Positions 1 to 7,863 of a stretch of 13,953 nucleotides of DNA are shown one piece after another. The stretch covers positions 1-13,953 of the forward strand of contig CAIWVR010000464.1 of assembly GCA_903916165.1 (NCBI GenBank). Reading direction: 5' to 3'. Source of the stretch: an uncultured Hyphomicrobiales bacterium. Its GTDB lineage: Bacteria > Pseudomonadota > Alphaproteobacteria > Rhizobiales > Beijerinckiaceae. Every line of letters begins with the position of its first letter. Positions within the stretch are counted from its first letter, which is position 1. Below the pieces are notes generated by a model that did not search any database, had not been told where the DNA came from, and saw nothing but the letters and a program-made list of their open reading frames with translations. Both the position numbers and the translations under genes were made by a program.

Positions 1-14
1 AACAACAACGGCCG

Positions 15-90
15 TGGTGCCCGGGGACGGAGTCGAACCGCCGACACTGCGATTTTCAGTCGCATGCTCTACCAACTGAGCTACCCGGGC
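15..90 (-). tRNA. tRNA-Phe (anticodon GAA)
   Basis: Read on the minus strand, this 76-nt sequence folds as a complete cloverleaf. The acceptor arms are GCCCGGG (84-90) and CCCGGGC (19-25). The D-arm contains AGCTCAGTTGGTAGAGC, and the anticodon loop is CTGAAAA with anticodon GAA. The T-arm is GGCGG-TTCGACT-CCGTC. The discriminator is A, and CCA is encoded in the DNA (15-17 on the plus strand reads TGG). It delivers phenylalanine at UUC/UUU codons. It lies downstream of yacG on the same strand but has its own promoter. No terminator is visible because only 14 bases remain before the window edge. Confidence 0.97.
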
Positions 91-126
91 ATTTCGCGCT
101 GGCCGAAGGCCGTTGCGAGTGGGCGG

Positions 127-155
127 TTTATAGGAAGGCAAGCGCGGATTGTCCA
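127..155 (-). promoter_or_regulatory. sigma-70-type promoter of tRNA-Phe
   Basis: On the minus strand, TGGACA (150-155) matches the -35 consensus at 5 of 6 positions and TATAAA (127-132) matches the -10 consensus at 5 of 6. They are separated by exactly 17 bases. Transcription would start near 120, giving a leader of about 30 nt before the mature tRNA end at 90. That leader contains a perfect GGCC-GAA-GGCC hairpin (101-111). The tRNA is therefore probably transcribed independently of yacG. This is inferred from sequence alone. Confidence 0.6.
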
Positions 156-195
156 GCGCTTCCGCATTGTTTTCTCGGGCTCCCGCGCTTTTTCC

Positions 196-417
196 CTAGT
201 CTTCGTCGGAGGGACACGGACCGCGCGGGGCCAGTTCGTCTTCATCCTCGTCAGGCTCGCTCGGCGCGGCCGGAATCGCATAGGTTCCGCCCAGCCAGCG
301 GGCGAGATCGACATCGGCGCAGCGCTTCGAGCAAAACGGCTTGTAGGTCTCGGTCGGAGCCTTGCGGCAGATCGGACAGGGCGCCGCTTTCGACGTGTTG
401 TCGTTGGCGATGTTCAT
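196..417 (-). CDS. yacG: DNA gyrase inhibitor / zinc-binding protein YacG
   Basis: This 73-aa protein carries the YacG zinc finger: C14-x2-C17 and C29-x3-C33, with the family-typical stretch FCSKRCADVDLARWL. The C-terminus, from about residue 54, is disordered and strongly acidic. E. coli YacG binds GyrB and blocks gyrase from binding DNA; that role is transferred here by family. The ATG at 415-417 lies 9 bases after the maf stop, so translation probably follows from an infA-maf-yacG transcript. The infA-maf-yacG order is, to my knowledge, common in this bacterial order. Length and cysteine pattern are normal for the family. Confidence 0.93.
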   Translation of the reverse strand: MNIANDNTSKAAPCPICRKAPTETYKPFCSKRCADVDLARWLGGTYAIPAAPSEPDEDEDELAPRGPCPSDED

Positions 418-426
418 GGGCTTGTC

Positions 427-1101
427 TCAGACGCGGTTGAGCCACAGGAGATGGGTCGGATAGCCCTCCCCCGACAGCATGGACAGGGTCTCGTAGAGCG
501 GCAAGCCGACCACGCTGGGATATGACCCCATGAGCTGCAGCACGAAGGCCCCGGCGAGCCCCTGGACGGCATAACCGCCCGCCTTGCCACGCCATTCGCC
601 AGACACGAGATAGGCCTCGATCTCGGCGTCCGACAGGCGCTTGAAGCGGATGCGGGTTTCAACAAGCCGGTTGCGCACGGCACCCTTGGGCGTGACAAGA
701 CTGACGCCGGTATAGACCCGATGCGCGCGGCCCGAGAGCAGCCGCAAGCATTGGGCGGCCTCCCCGGTCACTTCGCATTTGGGCAGGATGCGTCGTCCCA
801 CGGCCACCACAGTATCGGCGGCGAGCGTGAAAGCACCTTCCAGCGCGGGATCCTTGCGCACCAGCAAAGCGGCGGCCTCGGCCTTTTCGCGGCCCAGCCG
901 CGCGGCGAGCGTGCGCGGCAGTTCATTACGTCGCGGCGTTTCGTCGAGATCGGCGGGAACCATTGCATCAGGCTCGATACCGACCTGCTGCAGCAGCGCC
1001 AGGCGGCGCGGCGACGCGGACGCCAGAACGAGCTTCGGACGCCAGATTTCGTGCGAAGCCTGTGTGGACGCGAGCGCCGGAATCCCGCCTGTTTCTTCCA
1101 T
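427..1101 (-). CDS. maf: Maf-family nucleoside triphosphate pyrophosphatase
   Basis: Maf proteins hydrolyse non-canonical or excess nucleoside triphosphates to the monophosphate plus pyrophosphate, acting as house-cleaning enzymes. With the chosen start the protein has 224 aa. It shows the nucleotide-binding motif SASPRR (28-33), the catalytic AADTVV strand (A95-D96-T97), [10 protein letters not shown] (172-181) and [10 protein letters not shown] (192-201). The last motif resembles the YhdE (dTTP/UTP) subgroup more than YceF (m7GTP), so the substrate is only a family-level guess. The ATG at 1101 has AAGG eight bases upstream. An ATG at 1140 and a TTG at 1152 are in frame, but they add sequence not needed by the fold. 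The gene sits between infA and yacG on the same strand, probably in one transcript. Confidence 0.92.
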   Translation of the reverse strand: MEETGGIPALASTQASHEIWRPKLVLASASPRRLALLQQVGIEPDAMVPADLDETPRRNELPRTLAARLGREKAEAAALLVRKDPALEGAFTLAADTVVAVGRRILPKCEVTGEAAQCLRLLSGRAHRVYTGVSLVTPKGAVRNRLVETRIRFKRLSDAEIEAYLVSGEWRGKAGGYAVQGLAGAFVLQLMGSYPSVVGLPLYETLSMLSGEGYPTHLLWLNRV

Positions 1102-1160
1102 GAACGAACCCTTCAGGTCGTCAGCCTTGGCATCGTGCATCACGCCTGGCAAATCTCCGC

Positions 1161-1379
1161 TTATTTGAAGCGATAGGTGATGCGGCCCTTGGTCAGGTCA
1201 TAGGGCGTCATTTCCACGAGCACCTTGTCGCCGGTCAGCACGCGGATGCGGTTCTTGCGCATCTTGCCCGCGGTGTGGGCGATGATCTCATGCTCGTTCT
1301 CGAGCTTGACCCGAAACGTCGCGTTGGGGAGCAATTCGCTCACCACGCCAGGGAATTCCAGCAGTTCTTCTTTCGACAT
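1161..1379 (-). CDS. infA: translation initiation factor IF-1
   Basis: This 72-aa protein is one S1/OB-fold domain of exactly the usual IF-1 length, and it ends in the diagnostic [10 protein letters not shown]-1 binds the ribosomal A site of the 30S subunit and helps IF-2 and IF-3 set up initiator tRNA selection. The sequence ([20 protein letters not shown], then [17 protein letters not shown]) is close to the form I know from Hyphomicrobiales. The ATG at 1377-1379 has GGAG twelve bases upstream, a somewhat long spacing. It is followed by maf and yacG on the same strand and is preceded by a candidate promoter at 1464-1492. Confidence 0.98.
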   Translation of the reverse strand: MSKEELLEFPGVVSELLPNATFRVKLENEHEIIAHTAGKMRKNRIRVLTGDKVLVEMTPYDLTKGRITYRFK

Positions 1380-1463
1380 GTGTCAGCGGTTCTCCGGCGG
1401 CGGTCCATGCCAGCCGGAAGATCGGTGGTGCAGACGGCCAGGACAATGGGTGAAGTGGGCGGA

Positions 1464-1492
1464 CCCTAATCGAGAACCGCCCCTTTGTGAAC
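1464..1492 (-). promoter_or_regulatory. candidate promoter for infA-maf-yacG
   Basis: On the minus strand, TTCACA (1487-1492) matches the -35 consensus at 5 of 6 positions. After a 17-base spacer comes TAGGGT (1464-1469), which keeps only the T-A...T positions of a -10 box. Weak -10 boxes are common in alphaproteobacteria. The predicted 5' leader to the infA ATG is about 78 nt. The rest of 1380-1560 shows nothing else convincing. Confidence 0.35.
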
Positions 1493-1536
1493 AGAAGACG
1501 CGCGCCCCGGGACCCCGAAAAGGTGCAATTTCGGGC

Positions 1537-1555
1537 AAAAGGCGTCCGGACGGCC
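1537..1555 (-). terminator. weak candidate terminator after pssA
   Basis: Eight bases past the pssA stop, the minus strand reads GGCCGTCCGGACGCC followed by TTTT. The stem is five base pairs with one bulged C and a CCGG loop. A second hairpin follows at 1514-1535 (CCCGAAA, eight-base loop, TTTCGGG) but has no T-tract. Together they could reduce read-through from psd-pssA into infA. The stem is short, so the call is tentative. Confidence 0.25.
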
Positions 1556-1560
1556 TGAAC

Positions 1561-2418
1561 TCAGCCTTTCGGGTCCCCCTCGGGGGCGAGAAGAACCGCG
1601 CTCGACGCCTCGTCGGCCGCTGTCAGCGCCTGATGGCGGCGCATGGCGAGCGGCATCAGGCCGAGATAGGCCAGTGTGAGGCCAACCAGTACTTCCATCG
1701 GGAAGGTCGCCAGCAGGAGCACAAAAGCCGCCACGGCAAACAGAACAGCGATGAACCAGTCGCGTGGCACGCGCCCCACCTGCTTGCCCGAGTAATGGGG
1801 AATGCGGCTCACCATCAGGAAGGCGATGGCGATCACATAGGCAATCTCGAGATAGGTGAAGAACCGCCCGTCAGGCAGGCCGACGACCGAATATTTCAGG
1901 TAGATCGGCAGCATGGCGCAGATCGCGCCGGCCGGTGCCGGCATGCCGACGAAAAATTGCGCCTGCCAGGCCGGCTTGTTGGGATCGTCGATCATGACGT
2001 TGAACCGCGCCAGACGCAGCGCGGCGGCGATGGCGAAAATCATCGCGGCGAACCAGCCAAGGCTCGGCGCCTCGTGCAGGCTCCAGAAATAGAGCAGAAA
2101 GGCCGGTGCCACGCCGAAATCCACGAAATCGGCCAGCGAGTCGAGTTCTGCGCCGAAGCGCGAGGCACCATCGAGCGCGCGGGCGAGGCGCCCGTCGAGC
2201 CCGTCGAGCACGGCGGCGCAGACGATGAACACGGCCGCCATCTCGAACTTCGCTTCCGCCGCGAAGCGGATCGAGGTCAGGCCGAGGCAAAGCGCCAGCA
2301 GCGTGACGAGATTGGGCAGGACGATGCGCATCGGAATGCGCGAAAAACGCCGCTTGCGGCGTTCATTCTGGGGAGCGCTCCCGTTGCCCATCCCCGTCCC
2401 TTCCTGCTCGAGTGCCAT
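1561..2418 (-). CDS. pssA: CDP-diacylglycerol--serine O-phosphatidyltransferase
   Basis: This integral inner-membrane enzyme transfers the phosphatidyl group of CDP-diacylglycerol to L-serine, giving phosphatidylserine for the adjacent decarboxylase. The 285-aa protein contains the complete CDP-alcohol phosphotransferase signature D75-G76-x2-A79-R80-x8-G89-x3-D93-x3-D97. These acidic residues bind the metal and CDP. Several hydrophobic helices follow, for example around 31-50, 60-72 and 101-115. The first ATG overlaps the psd stop by one base (TGATG), which implies translational coupling, and AAGG lies seven bases upstream. A second ATG at 2391 with AGGAAGG before it is a possible alternative start that would remove nine residues. 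The length is that of the Bacillus-type, membrane-embedded enzyme. Confidence 0.95.
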   Translation of the reverse strand: MALEQEGTGMGNGSAPQNERRKRRFSRIPMRIVLPNLVTLLALCLGLTSIRFAAEAKFEMAAVFIVCAAVLDGLDGRLARALDGASRFGAELDSLADFVDFGVAPAFLLYFWSLHEAPSLGWFAAMIFAIAAALRLARFNVMIDDPNKPAWQAQFFVGMPAPAGAICAMLPIYLKYSVVGLPDGRFFTYLEIAYVIAIAFLMVSRIPHYSGKQVGRVPRDWFIAVLFAVAAFVLLLATFPMEVLVGLTLAYLGLMPLAMRRHQALTAADEASSAVLLAPEGDPKG

Positions 2419-3116
2419 CAGCCGACCTTGAAGCTGCGGCGCGACTCTGCCGTGGAAAGGTCGGCCAGAACCGTCTCCCCTGCGACCGCCCTCGAGCCAA
2501 GGCCAACCAATGGCACGGCATTGTCGGGCATGTAGACGTCGACGCGCGAGCCAAAGCGGATGAGACCAAAGCGCTCGCCAGTCCCGATCGAATCGCCCTC
2601 GCGGGAGAAGGAGACGATGCGGCGCGCGATGAGACCGGCAATCTGGACGACGCCAAAATGGCCGGTCGTTGTTTCGATGATCACCGAATTGCGCTCATTG
2701 TCTTCGCTCGCCTTGTCGAGATCGGCATTGAGGAACAGGCCGGGCTTGTAGGCGATGCGGGTGATGCGTCCGGTCACTGGCGCGCGATTCACGTGGCAAT
2801 CGAACACCGACATGAACACCGAGATCCGCGACAGCGGCTTGTCGCCCAGTCCCAGTTCCGGCGGCGGCGTGAAATAGCCAATGGACGACACGATGCCGTC
2901 GGCGGGCGAGACGATCAGACCCTCGCGCAGGGGCGTGACGCGCGGCGGATCGCGGAAGAAATAGGCGCACCAGACCGTGAGGATGAAACCGATCCAGCCC
3001 AACGGCGACCAGATCCAGCCGAGGATCAGCGCGATGACGGCGAAGATAGCGATGAATTTATAGCCCTCCGGGTGGATCGGAACGATCTGGCGGCGGACGG
3101 AATCGATCATGGACAT
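2418..3116 (-). CDS. psd: phosphatidylserine decarboxylase proenzyme
   Basis: The enzyme decarboxylates phosphatidylserine to phosphatidylethanolamine at the inner membrane. The 232-aa protein is of the short type. An N-terminal hydrophobic stretch (about residues 20-53) is followed by the decarboxylase fold with [14 protein letters not shown]. Near the C-terminus it carries [11 protein letters not shown]. In that motif the Gly-Ser bond (Ser at about residue 190) is the expected autocleavage site that makes the pyruvoyl cofactor. The ATG at 3116 begins [18 protein letters not shown], the start I expect for this family. The open frame continues back to a GTG at 3173, but no ribosome binding site precedes that codon. 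The last base of the stop codon overlaps the pssA start. Confidence 0.94.
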   Translation of the reverse strand: MSMIDSVRRQIVPIHPEGYKFIAIFAVIALILGWIWSPLGWIGFILTVWCAYFFRDPPRVTPLREGLIVSPADGIVSSIGYFTPPPELGLGDKPLSRISVFMSVFDCHVNRAPVTGRITRIAYKPGLFLNADLDKASEDNERNSVIIETTTGHFGVVQIAGLIARRIVSFSREGDSIGTGERFGLIRFGSRVDVYMPDNAVPLVGLGSRAVAGETVLADLSTAESRRSFKVG

Positions 3117-3303
3117 GGGATGGCTGAGGCTCCGTTCAGACTGCCTTTTCGCAAATTGCCGACAGGAAGTCACGCGTCGGGTGTATAAGTCACGTTTTGA
3201 ACCCGATCATCCAATGTCCGGAGCCGTCGGCAGACGAATATTTTGGCCCGATGGGCGTTACCCTTCGCATTTTCCCGGACAGACGTCCGACAAAGGCTGC
3301 CTC
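3117..3303. promoter_or_regulatory. divergent intergenic region, psd / metallopeptidase
   Basis: This 187-base gap separates the minus-strand psd from the plus-strand metallopeptidase and must hold both promoters. The sequence TGTATAAG (3182-3189) could act as a -10 element in either direction (TTATAC on minus, TATAAG on plus). No -35 box lies at a convincing distance, so I do not assign a promoter. Two small hairpins precede the plus-strand gene: GCCC-GAT-GGGC (3246-3256) and CGGAC-AGAC-GTCCG (3276-3289). The second lies just ahead of AAAGG, the likely ribosome binding site for the ATG at 3304. Confidence 0.3.
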
Positions 3304-4362
3304 ATGAAGCTCTTCGAGTGCCAGATTTGCGCACAACCACTGTTCTTCGAAAACGAAGCCTGCGAAAAATGCGGCCACCGGCTTGGTTTTGCACCTGCCC
3401 AGGGACGCCTTGTTGCGCTCGCTCCGGCGGGCGAGGGCGCTTTCGTGCCGGCAGACCGGGCCGCCATCTGGTCGACGCCGGGCGATCCGCGGCCCGTGCG
3501 GTTTTGCGTCAACGCCGCGCAGGGCGTCTGCAACTGGCTGATCGAGGAAGGCGACCAGGGCACGCATGATGCCTATTGCGCGTCGTGCCGACACAACCGG
3601 ACGATCCCCGACCTGTCCGATGCATCGCAGAAAGCCCTCTGGCGCAAGATCGAAAATGCCAAGCATCGCCTGACCTACACATTGCTCGCGCTGCGGCTGC
3701 CCACTGACGGCGTGGTCTTCGATATTCTGGCCGATGCGCCGGGCACAGGGCCGGTCATAACAGGCCATGACAATGGCCTCATCACGCTCAATCTCGCCGA
3801 AGCCGACGATGGCGAGCGCGAGAAGCGGCGCACCAGCATGGGCGAGACCTATCGCACCCTGCTCGGCCATGTGCGCCATGAGGTCGGCCATTATTACTGG
3901 GACAGGCTGGTGCGCGATGGCGGCAAGCTCGATGAATACCGCGCCCTGTTTGGCGACGAGCGTGACGATTATGCGGCTGCGCTGCAGCGCTATTATGCCA
4001 ACGGGCCGGTGCCGGACTGGCGCCAGAGATATGTGAGCGCCTACGCCAGCACGCATCCGTGGGAGGATTTTGCTGAGACCTTCGCGCATTACCTGCACAT
4101 CGTCGACACGCTTGAAACCGCGCATGCGTTCGGCATCCAGGTGCGGCCGCGTATTCGCGACAACCAGGATCTCTCGACCCAGATCGACTTCGATCCGCAT
4201 CGCATGCGCGACATCGCGCCGCTGATCGACGCCTGGCTGCCCATCTGCTTTGCGGTCAACGCGCTGAACCGCAGCATGGGTCAGCCCGACCTCTACCCCT
4301 TCATCCTGTCGCCCGGAGCCATTTTGAAACTGGGGTTCATGGCCCGGCTCATGCGCGATTGA
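3304..4362 (+). CDS. zinc-ribbon plus HExxH metallopeptidase (Peptidase_Mx family)
   Basis: The predicted zinc-dependent peptidase has 352 aa. An N-terminal zinc ribbon is formed by C6-x2-C9 and C20-x2-C23. A second cysteine group (C68, C76, C92, C95) lies within the first 100 residues. The catalytic region has H192-E-V-G-H196, followed by HPWEDFAETFAHYL (251-264), where the glutamates at 254 and 258 are candidates for the third ligand. I recognise this architecture as the 'putative zinc-binding metallopeptidase' family; its substrate is unknown. There is no signal peptide or membrane helix, so it is probably cytosolic. The start at 3304 follows AAAGG and begins directly with the ribbon; an upstream in-frame extension overlaps the psd start and is rejected. 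It lies 186 bases ahead of the amidoligase operon on the same strand, suggesting a shared role. Confidence 0.85.
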   Translation: MKLFECQICAQPLFFENEACEKCGHRLGFAPAQGRLVALAPAGEGAFVPADRAAIWSTPGDPRPVRFCVNAAQGVCNWLIEEGDQGTHDAYCASCRHNRTIPDLSDASQKALWRKIENAKHRLTYTLLALRLPTDGVVFDILADAPGTGPVITGHDNGLITLNLAEADDGEREKRRTSMGETYRTLLGHVRHEVGHYYWDRLVRDGGKLDEYRALFGDERDDYAAALQRYYANGPVPDWRQRYVSAYASTHPWEDFAETFAHYLHIVDTLETAHAFGIQVRPRIRDNQDLSTQIDFDPHRMRDIAPLIDAWLPICFAVNALNRSMGQPDLYPFILSPGAILKLGFMARLMRD

Positions 4363-4391
4363 GGGACGACGGGAGCAGGTCGGGAATGAGG

Positions 4392-4406
4392 CATGGCGAC
4401 GCCATG
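4392..4406. repeat. 15-bp near-perfect palindrome (possible operator)
   Basis: CATGGCG and CGCCATG (4392-4398 and 4400-4406) form a perfect 7-bp dyad around a single central A, 30 bases after the metallopeptidase stop. A one-base centre suits a dimeric regulator site better than an RNA hairpin. No T-tract follows. Function is unknown. Confidence 0.4.
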
Positions 4407-4458
4407 GCTTGGGCAAAACGCACATCCTCGCGCCAATCTTGTATTTTGTTGCCCAAGC
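4407..4458. repeat. 10-bp inverted repeat upstream of the amidoligase operon
   Basis: GCTTGGGCAA (4407-4416) is repeated as its exact reverse complement, TTGCCCAAGC (4449-4458), separated by 32 bases. It abuts the palindrome at 4392-4406. Further downstream, TTGACA (4474-4479) is a perfect -35 hexamer, but no good -10 box sits 16-18 bases after it. The 186-base gap therefore looks like control sequence, with either a structured leader or operator sites, although I cannot assign a promoter firmly. Confidence 0.4.
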
Positions 4459-4548
4459 TGACGCCCGTATCGATTGACAGGGTGCCCGGAGGGCCGAAAC
4501 TGCAATCTAAGCCGGCCTTCTTGCCAAAACCTGTGAAAGTCACCGCCC

Positions 4549-7500
4549 TTGTCGATCCGCGTCGCCCTTCATCACGTCACGAGCTACACCTACGACCATC
4601 CGGTCGCGCTCGGGCCACAGGTCATCCGACTGCGCCCCGCCCCGCATTGCCGGACGAAGGTGCTGTCCTATTCGCTGAAGGTGACCCCCGCCGATCATTT
4701 CGTGAACTGGCAGCAGGACCCGCATGGCAATTGGCTGTCGCGGCATGTGTTTCCGGAGAAGGCAACGCAGTTCAAGATCGAGGTCGATCTGACGGCGGAA
4801 ATGTCCGTCATCAATCCGTTCGACTTTTTCATGGAAAAACATGCGCAGGACTATCCCTTCGCCTACACGCCCGAAGAGACAGTCGAACTCGCGCCCTATC
4901 TCGTCAGCGAACCGCAGGGCCCGAAATTTGCGGCCTATCTGGCGGATATTCCGCGCGAGACGATGCGCACGGTCGACTTCCTCGTCAGCCTCAACACGCG
5001 GCTCAGCAACGGGATCAAATATGTCATCCGCATGGAGCCTGGCGTTCAGGATCCGGAAGAGACGCTGGAGCTGGGCTCCGGCTCATGTCGCGATTCCGCC
5101 TGGCTGCTGGTGCATCTGGCGCGGCAACTGGGCCTCGCCGCGCGCTTTGTGTCCGGCTACCTCATCCAGCTGAAAGCCGATGTGGATGCCGTCGACGGGC
5201 CGAAGGGCACGCAGCACGATTTCACCGATCTCCACGCCTGGGCCGAGATCTACATTCCCGGCGCGGGCTGGATCGGTCTCGACGCCACCTCTGGCCTGCT
5301 GTGCGGCGAAGGGCATCTGCCGCTGGCCGCCACGCCGCACTACCGCTCGGCGGCGCCTGTGTCGGGGATGGTCGAGCCCGCGACCTGCACGTTCGATTTC
5401 TCGATGCGGATCGACCGCATCCGCGAGGCACCGCGCGTCACCCAGCCCTTCTCCGACGACGCCTGGGACCGGCTCAATGCGCTCGGCATCAAGGTTGACG
5501 AAGATCTTGCAGAACAGGATGTGCGCCTGACGATGGGCGGCGAGCCGACCTTCGTCTCGATCGACGATTTCGAAGCCGCAGAATGGAACACCGCCGCTGT
5601 CGGTCCCACCAAGCGGGTGTTCGCCGACACGCTGATCCGGCGCCTGCGCGAGCGCTTCGCACCCGGCGGTTTCCTGCATTACGGACAGGGCAAATGGTAC
5701 CCGGGCGAGAGCCTGCCGCGCTGGTCCTTCGCGCTCTACTGGCGCAAGGATGGCAAGACGATCTGGAGCAACCCCGACCTGATCGCCGACGAGAGCGGCA
5801 AGGGCAAATACGAGGGCCGGAAAGCGCTCATCGCCGACGCGCAGAAACTCGCGCAGGAGATCGCGACGCGCCTCGGCCTGCCGCTGGATTGCGCGCTGCC
5901 AGCCTATGAGGATCCGGCGCACTGGCTGATCAAGGAATCCGATCTTCCGGTCAACGTCGATCCGAGCAATTCGAAACTCGACAATGCCGAGGAGCGCGCC
6001 CGCATCATGCGCGTCTTCGAACGTGGCCTGACCAAGCCGACCGGCTATGTCCTTCCGATGCAGCGCTGGAACACGGACGGCTCGAAGGCACCACGCTGGA
6101 AAAGCGAGCGCTGGGAGACGCGGCGCGGCAAGATCTTCCTGTTGCCCGGCGATTCACCCATCGGCTTCCGCCTGCCGCTGAGCTCCCTGCCGCACATCCC
6201 GCCGGACTCCTATCCCTACATCACGCCGCAGGACCCAACTGAAATTCGCGGCCCCCTGCCCGATCCCGAAGAGATCCTGCACAGCTATGGCGCGACCACC
6301 AGTCCGGCGCTGGCGCAACAGACGGCGGAAGCGGCCATCGCCGGCCCCGTGCGCACGGCGCTCGCCATCGAGCCGCGCGACGGCATCCTGTGCGCCTTCA
6401 TGCCGCCTGTCGAGCGCATGGAGGATTATCTCGAACTGCTCGCCGTGATCGAACTGGCGGCGGAGGCCGCCGATTGTCCGGTGCACATCGAAGGCTATTC
6501 GCCGCCGCAGGATCCGCGCATCGACGTCATCAAGGTGACGCCGGACCCCGGCGTCATCGAGGTCAATGTGCATCCCGTCGCGAGTTGGCGCGAGGCGGTC
6601 GAGAATACTGTCGCGCTCTATGAAGAAGCGCGGCAAACACGGCTGGGCACAGACAAATATCTCACCGACGGACGCCACACCGGCACGGGCGGTGGCAATC
6701 ATGTCGTGCTGGGCGGCGCGACGCCGATGGACTCGCCCTTCCTGCGCCGGCCCGACCTGCTGAAAAGTCTCGTGCTCTACTGGCAGCGGCATCCGGCGCT
6801 GTCCTATATTTTCTCTGGGCTCTTCATTGGACCCACGAGCCAGGCACCGCGCATAGACGAAGGCCGCCACGACGGCCTCTACGAGCTGGAAATCGCGATG
6901 GGGCTTGTGCCGCATCCCGAGAAGGGGGGGGCACCGCCGCTTTGGGTCATCGACCGCATCTTCCGCAACATGCTGGTGGATGTCACGGGCAACACGCATC
7001 GCGCGGAAATCTGCATCGATAAATTATTCTCGCCCGATGGCCCGACAGGTCGCCTCGGCCTCGTCGAATTCCGCTCCTTCGAAATGCCGCCCGATGCGCG
7101 CATGTCGCTCGCCCAGCAATTGCTGCTGCGTGCAATCATCGCTTGGTTCTGGCGCGAGCCGCAGCAAGGCGAATTCGTGCGCTGGGGCACCGCGCTGCAT
7201 GACAAGTTCATGCTGCCCCATTACGTCTGGGAGGATTTCAACGGCGTGCTCGGCGACTTGAAGGGCGCCGGCTATGACTTCGATCCGCTGTGGTTTGAGG
7301 CACAGCGCGAGTTCCGCTTCCCGCTCTATGGCGACGTCGAACATGGCGGTGTGGCGCTGACATTCCGCCAGGCGCTCGAGCCATGGCATGTGCTGGGCGA
7401 AGAAGGCACGCCCGGTGGCACCGTGCGTTTCGTGGATTCGTCGGTCGAACGCATTGAGGTTCTGGCCACGGGTTTCGTGCACGGCCGCCATGTCATCACC

Positions 7501-7863
7501 TGCAACGGCCGCGCAATGCCAATGACCTCGACGGGACGCTCCGGCGCGGCGGTGGCAGGCGTGCGCTTCAAGGCGTGGCAACCCGCGTCCGGCATTCACC
7601 CGACCATGCCGATCCATGCGCCGCTCACCTTCGATATTGTCGACACGTGGAACAACCGCTCGCTGGGCGGATGCATCTACCATGTGACGCATCCGGGGGG
7701 GCGCAGTTATGATACTTTCCCTGTGAATTCTTACGAAGCACAAGCCAGACGCCTCGCGCGTTTTCAAAATCACGGTCATACTCCCGGACTCATGCACATA
7801 GGTCGCGAGATCCCGTCGCCAGAGTTTCCGCTGACGCTCGATCTGAGGAGGACGTTTGGCTAG
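4549..7863 (+). CDS. transglutaminase-like / DUF2126 putative amidoligase fusion
   Basis: This 1104-aa two-part protein begins with a bacterial transglutaminase N-terminal domain (about 4-85). Next is a transglutaminase core with a visible triad: C180 in [11 protein letters not shown]229 in DLHAWAE and D245 in WIGLDATSG. From about 315 to the end it matches the DUF2126 family, predicted to be a glutamine-synthetase-like amidoligase. Markers are [15 protein letters not shown] (325-339), EVNVHP (671-676), GGGNH (714-718) and VEFRSFE (839-845). Prediction from the family: one half forms amide bonds and the other cleaves or transfers them; no substrate is known. The start is TTG, because a stop (TGA at 4534) lies 15 bases upstream and no ATG or GTG intervenes. 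The 3' end overlaps the next gene by 8 bases. An 8-G run at 6924-6931 leaves the frame intact. It is probably cytosolic. Confidence 0.9.
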   Translation: MSIRVALHHVTSYTYDHPVALGPQVIRLRPAPHCRTKVLSYSLKVTPADHFVNWQQDPHGNWLSRHVFPEKATQFKIEVDLTAEMSVINPFDFFMEKHAQDYPFAYTPEETVELAPYLVSEPQGPKFAAYLADIPRETMRTVDFLVSLNTRLSNGIKYVIRMEPGVQDPEETLELGSGSCRDSAWLLVHLARQLGLAARFVSGYLIQLKADVDAVDGPKGTQHDFTDLHAWAEIYIPGAGWIGLDATSGLLCGEGHLPLAATPHYRSAAPVSGMVEPATCTFDFSMRIDRIREAPRVTQPFSDDAWDRLNALGIKVDEDLAEQDVRLTMGGEPTFVSIDDFEAAEWNTAAVGPTKRVFADTLIRRLRERFAPGGFLHYGQGKWYPGESLPRWSFALYWRKDGKTIWSNPDLIADESGKGKYEGRKALIADAQKLAQEIATRLGLPLDCALPAYEDPAHWLIKESDLPVNVDPSNSKLDNAEERARIMRVFERGLTKPTGYVLPMQRWNTDGSKAPRWKSERWETRRGKIFLLPGDSPIGFRLPLSSLPHIPPDSYPYITPQDPTEIRGPLPDPEEILHSYGATTSPALAQQTAEAAIAGPVRTALAIEPRDGILCAFMPPVERMEDYLELLAVIELAAEAADCPVHIEGYSPPQDPRIDVIKVTPDPGVIEVNVHPVASWREAVENTVALYEEARQTRLGTDKYLTDGRHTGTGGGNHVVLGGATPMDSPFLRRPDLLKSLVLYWQRHPALSYIFSGLFIGPTSQAPRIDEGRHDGLYELEIAMGLVPHPEKGGAPPLWVIDRIFRNMLVDVTGNTHRAEICIDKLFSPDGPTGRLGLVEFRSFEMPPDARMSLAQQLLLRAIIAWFWREPQQGEFVRWGTALHDKFMLPHYVWEDFNGVLGDLKGAGYDFDPLWFEAQREFRFPLYGDVEHGGVALTFRQALEPWHVLGEEGTPGGTVRFVDSSVERIEVLATGFVHGRHVITCNGRAMPMTSTGRSGAAVAGVRFKAWQPASGIHPTMPIHAPLTFDIVDTWNNRSLGGCIYHVTHPGGRSYDTFPVNSYEAQARRLARFQNHGHTPGLMHIGREIPSPEFPLTLDLRRTFG
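7845..7851 (+). promoter_or_regulatory. strong Shine-Dalgarno fixing the TTG start of the ATP-grasp gene
   Basis: GAGGAGG lies within the end of the upstream gene, four bases before the TTG at 7856-7858. It is the best ribosome binding site in the window. It makes the TTG start credible although the next possible initiator is well inside the protein. Confidence 0.75.

Noticed and set aside
1514..1535. Hairpin CCCGAAA / TTTCGGG as an independent terminator
   Set aside because: The stem is perfect, but the loop is eight bases and no T-tract follows on either strand.
1225..2535. 436-aa plus-strand open frame across infA and pssA
   Set aside because: It spans two certain minus-strand genes and the gap between them, and it has a shadow-type composition rich in Arg, Gly, Asp and His.
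3109..3303. N-terminal extension of the metallopeptidase
   Set aside because: The open frame continues upstream, but the added residues overlap the psd start, lack a ribosome binding site and precede the conserved zinc ribbon.
3190..4425. 411-aa minus-strand open frame antisense to the metallopeptidase
   Set aside because: The plus frame carries the zinc ribbon and HExxH motif; the minus translation resembles no known family.
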